The translations under genes and the position numbers were made by a program. DNA of 64,000 nucleotides. Origin: Mytilus edulis (taxonomy: Eukaryota > Mollusca > Bivalvia > Mytilida > Mytilidae). Positions 1-18,065 of this stretch are shown here, piece by piece. How positions within the stretch are numbered: the first letter of the stretch is position 1; the number at the start of each line of letters is the position of its first letter. Location of the stretch: positions 38,224,193 to 38,288,192 of the forward strand of contig NC_092354.1 in NCBI RefSeq assembly GCF_963676685.1. Reading direction: 5' to 3'. The notes under the pieces are model-generated. The model was given only the letters and a program-made list of their open reading frames with translations. It did not search any database and was not told the DNA's origin.

Positions 1-16
1 TATGTACTATTTCAAG

Positions 17-139
17 GTTGTATCGGAAATGCAGAGCCTTTGTTTCCACCAGTTAACTGTGCGGAGGGACCACGCTGTCCATCGAGTTACCAGTGTGTTA
101 TTAATCGCGAAGGGACCTTTGGAGAATGTTGTCCAGTTG
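17..139 (+). CDS. Exon: lustrin-type Cys-rich module
   Basis: The exon follows an acceptor (TTTCAAG) and ends at GTAGGT. It is 123 nt, phase 1-1, and reads a module with NCAEGPRCPSSYQC near its middle and GECCPV at its end. Cys spacing matches the lustrin cystein module (a CP...C core and a final CCP). An exon of identical length occurs at 5371-5493. Confidence 0.7.
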
Positions 140-3100
140 GTAGGTCTTTTGACATTTTTGTGCTCGCCCGATAAATGCATTAAAAGTTATTAAATATTAA
201 AATTACTAATCAAATACCATATGTAGATTATGGTATACGAACGACGACAAAAGGTATGAGGCATGTTTTGCAGAGTGGATATATAAACCCGCATCTACAG
301 GGGGTTGCGATGTGAAGAGGTGGTATGACACGTGTAATCTTTAATCTACTGGCCTTTTCTCTCATATAATTAGATTTAAAGTCTTTCCTTTTTTGGCTTA
401 AATGTACCACCTGCATAGGCATTGCACCTCACATGACTGAATTTTTTACCAACAGTTTGTCCTACATTCTACTCTACTCCTGAGTCTTATAGAAATTCAA
501 TTGGTCCGCTTTCTAACAGTATATACTGGTGAGTTGTGTCTCTATGATATGAATCAGTACTGGAAAGCAGTAAATAGACAACATATGTCTAGCCGTATTC
601 GTAGTCTCCAAAAAATGATGTGCTTATATGTACGAGTGTATGGTGGACTAGGCCATATGTTTTATTTGACACAACGTACTTTTGGATATTTGAAGTTGGA
701 CAATTTAAATTGAATGTGGAAAATTTGTTTATTAAAACATTCAACCAAGAGTTAACGATAAACGCAGAAACACGTTTTTTGCGAAAAATATTAAACGTGT
801 TTTTTTATGGTTGGTACTATTTGACTAACTTGGCTTATTTATAAAATCAGACATTTGGTGCCAAGCTGTTAATGTCATAATTACAAACTTCAGATTATCC
901 TTTTGCTGTCCTCTAATTGTTGTCTGTGAACATATATGTAAACCCCTCTCAACCATTTAAAACTTTATCGCAATAAATTTGTAATAGTGTGTTAAAATGT
1001 ATTAGTGTGGATGTAACTGTTAGAATTGTTATCAATCATTTTTCGTTTTAGAATGCCCTCAATTGCCCTGTCTTATTCCATGCCCACATGGCTTCAAAGT
1101 TGACGAAAATGGTTGTCAGACATGTGAATGTTTACCAGGTAAAGTATTGTTTAACGTCATTCCCACATGGATTTAAGTTTGACGACATGGATTGTCAGAC
1201 ATGTGAATATGTATCAGGTAAAGTTTTGTTTTACGTCATTCCCACATGGTTTTAAGTTTAACGACATGGATTGTCAGACATGTGAATATGTATCAGGTAA
1301 AGTTTTGTTTTACGTCATTCCCACATGGCTTTAAGTTTAACGACATGGATTGTCAGACATGTGAATATTTATCAGGTAAAGTTTTGTTTTACGTCATTCC
1401 CACATGGCTTCAAGTTTAACGACATGGATTGTCAGACATGTGAATATTTATCAGGTTAAGTTTGTTTTACGTCATTCCAACATGGCTTTAATTAAGTTTG
1501 ACGACAATAATTGCAAGCCATATGAATGCTCACCAGATAAGATAATATTTTATGTCATTCCTAAATGGCTTTAAGTTTAACGACAAGGATTGTCAGACAT
1601 ACAAATGTTTAAACGGTTATATATTGTTTTACGTTATGGCCATATTGCCTGAAGGATTGGAAAACAGGTGAATGTTTACCAGGTAAGACATAGTTTTACG
1701 TCATGACTGTCTGGCTCTATGTATGACGACAAGGATTGCAAGACATGTGAATGTGTACCAGGAAAGAAACATTTTTACGCCGTGCCGATATGGATTTAAG
1801 TTTAACAACAAGAATGGTCAGACATGTAAATGTTTACAAGGTATGACAATGTTTTACGTCGTGCCGATATGGCTTTAAAGGTGTGATATTGTTTTACGTC
1901 GTGCTGATATGGCTTTAAGTTTGACGACGATAATTGTCTGACATGCAAATTGATAATATTAGACAATGAAATAATTTTGAAGAGTATTCGTTTTTTGAAA
2001 TGTTTTTAAACCAGATTCAAACTACCATATTGTTCTCAACATGACTTTTCTAAGATTTCACTCGTTCAATTGCTGATATAATGTTTGATTTTTTTCAGTT
2101 TTTGTTGATTTTCCTGTTTTATGATTTACGCTTAAGTTCGGTACTTTTTTTACTTTTCTTGTTAATAATTTGGGGGAAAAAATATGAAGAATATGATACA
2201 TTGACATGTGTCCATTGATTTGGTTTTTGTTGTTTTTTAGCATGTCCAAAAGCAATATGCCACAGACCATGTGATCATGGCTTCACATATGATTCAGCGG
2301 GTTGTCAGACCTGCGATTGTAGAAAAAGTATGTAAAACATTTGTTTATTGGGGTTTTTTTTCTACGCAACTCATTTTTCAATGTTCACTATATTTTAAAA
2401 TCAACGTAGGTCACTGTTTTAAGCTGCCTGGTGACTTATAATTTCTATATTAGCTGGTCTCTTAAGAAGAGTTGTCTCATTGGCAATATTACCCATACCA
2501 CATATGGTTTTTTATATATCATGTTGATTTTATAAATCTGTTGTCATGTGCTATACAGTTTTATAGATTAATGCGTCCATTAACAATGATGACATGCTAT
2601 ATTTATTGTTTTTAACGTTATTTATTGTGTTTAACGCTCTGCCCAAACGTTTATGGCAACTATGATTGATTGATTAATTAACAAATGTTTCTCAGAGAGA
2701 AAAAAAAACCGAAAACAATTGTGTGACCCGTAATTTGGAAGAGTTTTAAAAATGTATATAAATAGACTACTTCGGATTACTTTGAATACAACAACACATA
2801 AAATAAAATCTGTAAACATCCGTAGTTTTACAATTGTTTTAATGTAAAATTATAGTCATGTTGTTACCGATTTTGATTAACGGATTGCTATCTTTATTTA
2901 AATCGAAATAAACCAATGACATTGATTTGTACTAACACTAAAAATAACCTACATTTTGACCTTTACAGATTATTATTTTATGTTCTTTCTGCAAGCCAAT
3001 AACACCCTTGTGTTTCGTTTATTTCGGTAATAAACACAATTCTAATTTAGACAACTTTTATCATATGAAATAAACCCTCATTTTTGCACGAAAGATGTTA

Positions 3101-6100
3101 ACATAACGAAGGATTTAAGCGACTAATATACTAGTCTGATGTTATACTTATGCTATGATTGAAATGACAAATTTTATTTTTCGTATAGTATCATGTCCTG
3201 CAAGATTTTGTCCGTGGTCCTGCCCGAAAGGATATAAACTTGGCAAAGATAGCTGTCAGACCTGTGATTGTAGAAGGGGTATGTAATAAACATGGCATAA
3301 CTATTTTTCCATAATTTAGTGCAGTGACAAGTTAGAAGTGTCTAGTTGTCGACTTCAATGATAAGTCATTCTTGCATGTTTAAATTGTATTGCTGTAAAT
3401 AAATTAAAATCAATTAAATCGTATTCAATTTTGTCCGTTCGTAGATTTTTCGTTTTTCAATTTTCATATATACCGAGCCCTGTTTTATCAAATGTAATGA
3501 TATATTATTTCTGAATATAATCCAATGACAAAAATAAGTCATATTAACGTATGTTTAATGGTATCGCTCTGTTCGATATCTTTATTTTTCTTCTCTTAGG
3601 TGAAAAACTTAAATGCACTATTAAAATGTTACACACACTTTCATCATATCTATGATTGCGCTCAAAAGGTATATAAGTCGTACACCATTGTTAATATAAA
3701 AATAGGCATTCTGAATATCTAAAACGTTTCCCAGTTATACCGTTTCTCGATTTTCTGTTATCTTTCAACAATGGTTGACCTTACTTTGAAATATGATTAA
3801 TGCATTGATCGGTTGGTGCGTCCATTACGCACAGAGACAAAAATTGTATGTATATCCAGGACGAGACCAACATTTACAATAATACAATGAAGAAGGACGA
3901 ACGCGATGAAAGGTTGGAATATACAAAAAATGAGCTGAATTTGTATATTGTTATTTATTTTATTAGATATAAGATTACATTAAACTACTTAATCATCAAG
4001 TATCTCTTGTCAACAATGGTTTCTGTGTTTGGTCAAATGTATCTGATTGACAACATTAAAAAAGTGCTATATTTTCTTGGTATTTCAGGCATACCGTGTC
4101 CTCAAGAACCTATATGTCCTCTACCAAATTCACCGCATCCGTCCTGTCCTGGACCGTGTATATACCAAAATAGAATTCTAGATGGCATAACGTGTAGAGT
4201 CAACTGTTTCCGTGGACTTCCACCACCTCCTGGTAGACCAGGCGATCCGTGTCCACCAACGGGGGTATGTAAATAAGAAGTTAGGGAGCAACTATTTATG
4301 TTTTACTTTATTTTTGATGCTGTTTTGATCTTGCATGGTCACAACAATGTTTACAGAATATTTCAATTGGAATAAAACAAGTTTCATTAAGATAAGGAAA
4401 TATGGCAATTCCTTGGGTTTTTTCCCTATCGAGAGTAAACAGCTTCCATAAATAGGACGTATGTTTTGCTTTGCTGGGTGTGTTTACTCAAAGTCAAGTT
4501 TGTTTAGAATGGAAAATTTTAATGATATAACGTGCAGTTATCGTTAAGAAACTTTCCAACAACTGGGTGTTATAAGGTTATATGTTTTTCCAATATTGAA
4601 AAAGAACGTTATTCAAGATTTTTACTAACTACTCTAGTCGTTTATATTGTTTGTATGTTATCGTCCTGATCATTCGTACACTATTGTCAATATATGTTTA
4701 AATTAAACAAATCTCTTTCAGTCGAAATTCCATACAGCATTCCGAGTTACAATTTATAATATATATGAAAACGCATTTACCATATGTAACTTTCAATTGC
4801 AAAATAATATTGTAGTGTCCAGGGAAACCAACTGGAGCAGCAGTTCAACACGATTTTTCCTTAAATCCTCCAGGAACACCACCGGGAAGTAAGTGTATAT
4901 CCCAGCATTAATTTGGATACACTGTGTATTATTTAAACAAATACCGGGTCAATTTTCGACAGACGCGTGTTTCGTCTACAGAAGAGTCATCAGTGATGCT
5001 TGAATTAAAAAAAAGTTACAAAGAAAAAAATTAAAGTACGAAGTTAAAAGGGCATTTTAAAACCATCATCTAGCGGAAACAAAAGTTGTATATATTTCTC
5101 AACTAAAAATGTATTAAAAGATTACATTAAAAAAAACATAAATTATACTATGTGTATTTGTCTTGTAAATGTATAATGCAGTAGTTTTCATGCAATGTTA
5201 AGATGTATTCATACTATGAAATTCCTTTCTCAATTGTTTTTCATTCCCTTCTCAATTTTATATTTATTTAATATGCCATTTTTATCAACACAACACCGCA
5301 ATGTTGAAATTCTAACAAATGCAATGAACCGGAATTGTAGAATTTTTTTCAATATTAAATACCGTTCCAGACTGTCCAGTTGGACTTCCATTACCAGGAT
5401 TTAACTGTGGACTTATACCAAACCCTGACAAATGTCCAGCAGGATCTTTCTGTAACGTCGACCCAATGGACAGATTCGGTGTATGCTGTCTGGGTAAGAC
5501 ACTATATTCTTGAATGCAATTGAAATAATTGAACAAAAATAAGAAATTATTGCGTGCATTTATTATTGCTATTTTGTCATTTTACACTAAAAATTTATTT
5601 TATTTTTTTTTATATTTAGAAACATCCTGTAAGATTCATATAAAACAAACGAAAAATGAATTCTATGTTTTGTTATTATTACTCTGTTGTCTGTATTCGC
5701 AATAACAAAAACGTCACAATAAATTCTGAATTTTAAGTATTATTCGAATTTACATATACATATCAAATAACTCCTCAATAGAAAAACAAAATATATCCCC
5801 AAAGCAAGGAATCTATCGTGTTTTTTTTACAAAAAAAATATTGTGCTAGTATATTATGAATAAAGGTGATAGATTTATTTATGAATTAGGGGCTTACCAT
5901 TCTGAATTTTTCTCGGTGTTGAGTATTTTGTTTTGTTACTGTTTACCTATATTGTTTAGAGAATGTTTCTTACGAGAAAATGTTCAGTTAAATCCAATTA
6001 ATTCATATCTGTATATGAATGAACATTTTGTTTACACAGTGTGTTGAATAGCTGTACGTTCCTTTCTCTGTTTCTTTTAAAAGTGTTTTAAATCCTTAAC

Positions 6101-6374
6101 ATGAATAGTATTCTCTTTCTTACTTGCAAATGTATAATGACATACGTAATTACTAATGTATAAATGTTATCCTGTGTCTCATCCTATGTGTGCCTTAGTT
6201 GTAATAAATGGTCTTGTCTTTTCTTTTTCAGATCGCCGTTGTCCAGTTGATCAAGGTCCTAATTCTCACTGTTACGGACATTACCACAGATACTGTAAAG
6301 ATGATTTATCGTGTCCTAAAGGGAAAGAGTGTTGTAAGCAGGGTTGCTCCTACAAATGTGTCGATGCTGTTTAA
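17..6374 (+). CDS. Secreted Cys-rich protein with lustrin-type, antistasin-like and WAP domains (3' part of gene, 8 exons)
   Basis: Eight exons can be joined with canonical AG/GT borders: 17-139, 1052-1138, 2241-2327, 3189-3278, 4089-4264, 4816-4888, 5371-5493, 6232-6374. They keep one frame throughout, giving about 299 residues ending at TAA 6372-6374. Domain order is lustrin-type Cys module, three antistasin-like modules, a Pro/Cys-rich linker, a second lustrin-type module and a C-terminal WAP (four-disulfide core) domain. Antistasin and WAP modules are typical of secreted serine-protease inhibitors, and lustrin/WAP modules also occur in mollusc shell-matrix and immune proteins. The precise role (inhibitor, matrix or defence protein) cannot be settled. 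Almost all introns are phase 1, the usual mark of exon-shuffled extracellular modules. The start codon and signal peptide lie before the window. An AATAAA follows the stop by about 50 bases. Confidence 0.8.
1052..1138 (+). CDS. Exon: antistasin-like module 1
   Basis: The 87-nt phase 1-1 exon lies between TTTTAG and GTAAAG. It reads ECPQLPCLIPCPHGFKV... and closes with GCQTCECLPG. Six Cys in C-x4-C-x3-C ... C-x2-C-x-C order fit the antistasin (hirustasin) module of protease inhibitors. Its 3' half and donor are the source of the tandem copies that follow in the intron. Confidence 0.75.
1139..1960 (+). repeat. Tandem intronic array of partial antistasin-exon copies with splice donors
   Basis: About ten copies of a 79-bp unit follow the exon. 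The landmark TCCCACATGG recurs at 1161, 1240, 1319 and 1398, then with small indels at about 1476 and 1559 and in decayed form to about 1955. Each unit holds the exon's 3' half (CACATGG..., TGTCAGACATGTGAAT, a CAGGTAAAG donor) plus about 20 bases of intron. The exon's 5' half and its acceptor are missing and most copies carry a TTTAAG frame change, so they are unlikely to be spliced in as modules. Confidence 0.85.
2241..2327 (+). CDS. Exon: antistasin-like module 2
   Basis: The 87-nt phase 1-1 exon lies between a T-rich acceptor (TGTTTTTTAG) and GTATGT. It reads ACPKAICHRPCDHGFTY..., ending GCQTCDCRK. It has the same Cys spacing and length as the exon at 1052. Confidence 0.75.
3189..3278 (+). 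CDS. Exon: antistasin-like module 3
   Basis: The 90-nt phase 1-1 exon is preceded by TTTCGTATAG and followed by GTATGT. It reads SCPARFCPWSCPKGYKL..., ending SCQTCDCRRG, the third module of the same family. Confidence 0.75.
4089..4264 (+). CDS. Exon: Pro/Cys-rich linker
   Basis: The exon starts after TATTTCAG and stops before GTATGT (phase 1 to 0). It reads GIPCPQEPICPLPNSP... with a long run of Pro and Cys, and ends PGDPCPPTG. It has no clear family. It may be a diverged Cys module followed by a proline-rich spacer. The open frame upstream of 4089 is intron, not coding. Confidence 0.65.
4816..4888 (+). CDS. Exon: short Pro-rich linker
   Basis: This 73-nt exon (phase 0 to 1) lies between ATTGTAG and GTAAGT and reads CPGKPTGAAVQHDFSLNPPG. 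It joins in frame with both neighbours. It is short and non-conserved, so it is the least certain exon of the gene. Confidence 0.55.
4955..5002 (-). ncRNA. Degenerate hammerhead-ribozyme motif
   Basis: On the minus strand CTGATGA is followed by a short stem, then AGACGAAAC and GCGTCTGTCG. Core boxes are present, but the base pair closing stem II (C opposite C) is lost, so activity is doubtful. It lies in an intron of the antistasin/WAP gene, antisense to it. Confidence 0.4.
5371..5493 (+). CDS. Exon: second lustrin-type Cys-rich module
   Basis: The 123-nt phase 1-1 exon lies between ACCGTTCCAG and GTAAGA. It reads CPVGLPLPGFNCGLIPN..., then CPAGSFC and a final GVCCLG. Length, phase and Cys order match the exon at 17-139. 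Confidence 0.75.
6232..6374 (+). CDS. Terminal exon: WAP domain and stop
   Basis: The exon follows TCTTTTTCAG and ends in TAA. It reads DRRCPVDQGPN..., then SCPKGKECCKQGCSYKCVDA. The CPKGKECC motif and terminal CxxxC are diagnostic of the whey acidic protein four-disulfide core. WAP domains inhibit serine proteases or act as antimicrobials. Confidence 0.85.
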
Positions 6375-6426
6375 CATTCATTGATTATATTTTTTTTCAA
6401 ATTAAACAATACACTTTGAAATTTTT

Positions 6427-6432
6427 AATAAA
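6427..6432 (+). other. Polyadenylation signal AATAAA
   Basis: A canonical hexamer lies 53 bases after the WAP-exon stop codon, in AT-rich sequence with no competing signal closer by. Confidence 0.6.
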
Positions 6433-6454
6433 GAATCAAACAACAGTTAATCAA

Positions 6455-6662
6455 ATTTATAATAGAACTTGAAGTTGGAGGTTCAGCTAGCTATACAACC
6501 AGGTCTTCTCCACCATTTTTTAGATAAGCAAATGCCTGTTCAAAGTGTGAAAATGATAGTTATAATTCATTCGATTGATGTGATTTGGCTTTGGATTTTG
6601 CTATTTGATTACGAACTTTCCGTTTTGAGTTTTGCTCGGGTTTCAGTATTTTTGTGATTTTA
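6455..6662 (+). repeat. Dispersed mussel-type repeat, copy 1
   Basis: It contains the landmarks GGAGGTTCAGCTAGCTATA, a diverged CACCATTTTTTAGA, GATTTGGCTTT and TTTCCGTTTTGA...CAGTATTTTTGTGATTT. The same ordered landmarks recur at 7138-7345. I recognise the family as abundant in Mytilus DNA. It has no coding content. Confidence 0.55.
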
Positions 6663-7137
6663 CGTTATTTATTGATTTAATATGTTGATCACATTTACGG
6701 GTAAGTCAAACATGCTTACGTTGAAAATCACTCAGAAACTTTATAAACGGCTGTCATTTTGATTAATCATTTTCAAAATCAGCTGTCCGTTTGATAATAA
6801 ATGGCTTTCTCCTAGATAGTCATGGACGCATGGAAGCAATTAAAAGCCAATACTATATATATGGGTGTCAGTTTAATTCATCAATTCTGATTTTTGTAGA
6901 TTAATTGACGGATCTAAGGGTTCAAGCAATGGTAAATTCATTTTGGTCTTGTATATGATTTGACTATTACAGTTTCTGTCTTAAAATCAATAGTTTATAA
7001 CCAGAAACGATTTAAAAATCAGAGTTAATCGTTTGACAAGGAATACATGTTTTCAGGGGGAAAAATCATTTTCGTTTTTGTGTAAGATGATGGAAGTAAA
7101 CAGTAGCTTCGTTCTCACTATCATGTATTCCAATTCA

Positions 7138-7345
7138 CACAAGTCAGAGGTTTAGCACTATAAAACTAGGTTTAATCCACCATGTTCTACATTTAAAAAT
7201 TCAAATACCAAATCAGGAATATGACAGTTGTTGTCCTTTCGTTTGATGTGTTTTATCATTTGAGCTTGCCATTTGATTTGGTTTGTTATGTTCTGAAATT
7301 TCCTTGGAGTCCAGTAATTTTTTGTGATTTATAATTATTAGCCAG
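7138..7345 (+). repeat. Dispersed mussel-type repeat, copy 2
   Basis: It begins near CAGAGGTTTAGCACTATAA and runs through AATCAGGAATATGACAG to CAGTAATTTTTTGTGATT. It is the second copy of the family at 6455-6662. The rest of 6665-8200 is AT-rich and shows no gene or structure. Confidence 0.5.
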
Positions 7346-8204
7346 CTTTTAATTAATAAAATGTTCAGCGGTTATATAAGTTTCGTAGTTTCTTGTTTTA
7401 TTCCATCTAGTGTGATTAGAGTACACTCCTTTACTTTTTTTTAATTATTTAGTTTAAGAAATTAGGAAAATTCTGAGACCAGATCAAGATCAATTTAGAT
7501 CAGGCTTGTGTGTTTGCTATCAGATTAATTCGGTAAGGTTAAAAATAAGTCAAATATATAACATTTTTTTCTTTATTTTCAAGAGAACACACTTTTCAAT
7601 CCAGAATGTTTTTAAGGTGTAGTGACTTCAAACCTGTAAAAGAATAAGTTAGTCTAACATATTTCTAATGCAAAATATATAAAACAAAACTCCTCCTAAT
7701 AAGTTTTAATTATCAACAAGTCATTATATAAATTATATGTGTGTGTGTATTATGAGTTTCAGTTAGATTTACTTATTATCGTTTTCTATTCAGATAATAA
7801 ATTTTGAAATTATTGAAATTTGTCTGAAAAATAAATCTAAGGTATTTGAACAAACAAGTAACATGATACATATTATTAGAAGAAATCAAAGTTCATACTC
7901 TCTGAAAGAATGTTGTAATGCAGAATATGGGTTTATCGACTTTAAAAATCATATCTTAAATATGTGTCTGTCTAAACCATAACGACAGTCGAATGATGTA
8001 TACTAAAGGTCAAGTAGATACTCAACTTATTTAAATTTGTAAAAGTACTATCCCCGACCATCATCCCAGATGGCCTGTATTGTCACAACTTACCTATTGT
8101 ATTTATTGTAAACTTGTTCTCGTCCTGAATATGCATGAAATATTTGCTACTGGACGTTAATCAACTAACAATCAATCATGTTATAGTACTTAGTAATATA
8201 GGGA

Positions 8205-8535
8205 GAAGGTTTGGATCCATTAAAACGTTTAATCCCGCTGCAAATGTTTGCACCTGTCCTAAGTCAGGAATCTGATGTACAGTAGTTGTCGTTTGTTTAT
8301 GTAATATATACGTGTTTCTCGTTTCTCGTTTTGTTTATATAGATTACACCGTTGGTTTTCCCGTTTGAATGGTTTTACACTAGTAATTTTGGGGCCCTTT
8401 ATAGCTTGTTTTTCGGTGTGAGCCAAGGCTCCGTGTTGAAGGCCGTACTTTAATCTATAATGGTTTACTTTTTAAATTGTTATTTGGATGGAGAGTTGTC
8501 TCATTGGCACTCACACAATATCTTCCTATATCTAT
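8205..8535 (+). repeat. Dispersed mussel repeat ending GTTGTCTCATTGGCACTC
   Basis: Landmarks in order are CTGTCCTAAGTCAGGA, GGGGCCCTTTATAGCTTG, GTGTTGAAGGCCGTACTTTA and GGAGAGTTGTCTCATTGGC. Copies occur in the same orientation at 42000-42190 and in reverse at 40558-40845, with shorter relatives near 2450, 41840, 45330, 51470 and 63650. It is probably a non-autonomous mobile element of bivalves. Confidence 0.6.
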
Positions 8536-8749
8536 TATAATGTAAATGATAGTTTTCTATGTGTGTGTATTCGCTATTGCTACACAAAAACAGTTGTTTC
8601 AAGAACAGTTAATTGTTGATGTCTCGTTTTGCTTGGTTTTTGTTTGTCTTAACTTCTTTCGTTGATCTTTATTTTTACTCAACTTGTTTTTGACTAATAG
8701 GTTAGTTTTATCACAATCTACTGGGTGTAATTTTTGGTTCACAGAAAAC

Positions 8750-8944
8750 TCGGTCAAAAACTTATTGTAATTCAGTAGAAATAACCGTGTTTAAAGAGCA
8801 CAATGAGCCGTTGCACAGTCCAATGTAATATGGGTAGTTGTATTGTTCGTACCCTTAATGAAACTAACGTTGATCGTAAATGACGTTTTTGACCAATCAC
8901 GACACTTTTGTGCACACTTTTGAAAATATTACCCATCATGCATA

Positions 8945-8945
<1 letters not shown>
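8750..8945. mobile_element. MITE-like remnant abutting the cellulase 3' end
   Basis: It contains GACCAATCACGACACTTTTG and AATATTACCCATCATGCA, the subterminal pattern shared by the MITE family at 32009, 50170 and 51101. It borders, and may supply, the last few codons of the cellulase in unspliced form. Confidence 0.35.
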
Positions 8946-16774
<7,829 letters not shown>

Positions 16775-16856
16775 CTTATTTTTTTCTAAAATTAGAAAAT
16801 TCCTAAAACATACAGCATACTAAGTACCCTAAATGGAGAACAATTTTCGATTCACT

Positions 16857-16867
16857 CAATATATATT
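16857..16867 (-). promoter_or_regulatory. Possible TATA-like element of the cellulase
   Basis: AATATATATTG lies about 85 bases before the cellulase ATG, on the coding strand. In DNA this AT-rich the motif is weak evidence. Confidence 0.2.
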
Positions 16868-17316
16868 TTGTTACTCATATTAATGATTAATAACTATTGT
16901 ATTTTATTTTGTTACAGTACCAATTCATTCAGTGAACCATTGTATACTACTTTTACTCTTTGTATAAATATATTATATTTGAGTTTCAGAAGTTATATAA
17001 AAGAAAATTTTCAGAGCTACATGTCTTTATAAACTAGCTAGTCTTAAATATTTTTTCGAAGTATCGAAGGACTAACAGTTATTTTTTTCGTATAAATCTA
17101 GCGTCAAATTTAACTGAATGATTAGTCATACATAATCAATTTAATTTGTCCTATTTGTTTATGTGTTGATATCTATATACATGCCGTACTGTAATGCTAC
17201 AAAATAGAAGAGATTATCAATAAGACAACTGCACATACCTTCCAGTCTTTTTGCAGTTGTTGCATGGGACATTACTTATAAATAAGAAGCATTATTGTAG
17301 CCAAAAAAATAAATAC

Positions 17317-17733
17317 AAAGGAGTAGGTCCGGTAAGGGCCGATTTTGGCCGTAAATTATAGGTTCATCTAACGAAAGATTCTGGACACTTTTTAAACACT
17401 TAGGTGTCTATTTCATTTGATTCAATTAGTTTATGTGAAAGATTTAGTCAGTGTTATCATCAAATACAACTTGCATTTCAATATTATGAATGAACACGAA
17501 TGCGGCCACTTTCATTTAACTAAAATGCTACAATTGTGAAGATTTCAGTAATTTAGCATGACTTAACGATGCAAGTTCTCGATATATGTGCTTTGTATTG
17601 TCAAAAACAGCCCATAATTAGGTAGCTGAAGCATTCTACTTTCCAGTTAATAGCTAAGATATTACATTTTCACAATTTTGTAAAACTGCTCTATTTTGGG
17701 GCCAAAAAGGGGTCTTACTGAACCTACTCCTTT
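17317..17733. mobile_element. MITE with about 20-bp terminal inverted repeats
   Basis: The left end AAAGGAGTAGGTCCGGTAAG is mirrored by the right end CTTACTGAACCTACTCCTTT, with only two mismatches. The element is 417 bp. AAATAC flanks the left end directly and the right end after one extra C, consistent with a target-site duplication. No transposase is visible, so it is non-autonomous. Confidence 0.75.
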
Positions 17734-17736
17734 CAA

Positions 17737-17980
17737 ATACAACGATCGTACGCAAATGTATAGGACACTTAACGGTCGTCGACAGTCTGGAAAACCCAAA
17801 CCTGATAGTTGTCTACAAAAAGCACTTGCATCGAAACGTGAACCGTGTCTAACAAGAAAGTTAACAGCGTTATGTCTTACGATATAACGAACGATAAACC
17901 GGAATGACCGACCAGATGCTCCGACAGAACATGATGATTTGACACAACATTTGAACAAACTGAAAAGCCAGTTGCAATAG
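17737..17980 (+). other. Possible decayed coding fragment, unrecognised
   Basis: Downstream of the MITE the plus frame reads MYRTLNGRRQSGKPKPDSCL ... REPCLTRKLTALCLTI, a stop, then RNDRPDAPTEHDDLTQHLNK. Composition is less AT-rich than the surroundings and resembles a mobile-element ORF remnant. A longer open frame exists on the minus strand (17662-18048), but its sequence looks like the complement of the same fragment. I do not recognise a family. Confidence 0.25.
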
Positions 17981-18065
17981 TTTAACTTCAATGGTTGGTA
18001 CGAATTGTCATTCAGGGAAATAATACTTTTGTGAGAAAATATGTTCACTAAATAAATAAAATTTA

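Noticed and set aside
3848..4088. Upstream part of a 142-codon open frame
   Set aside because: Only 4089-4264 is coding; the earlier part is AT-rich intron ending in an acceptor, with no Cys modules.
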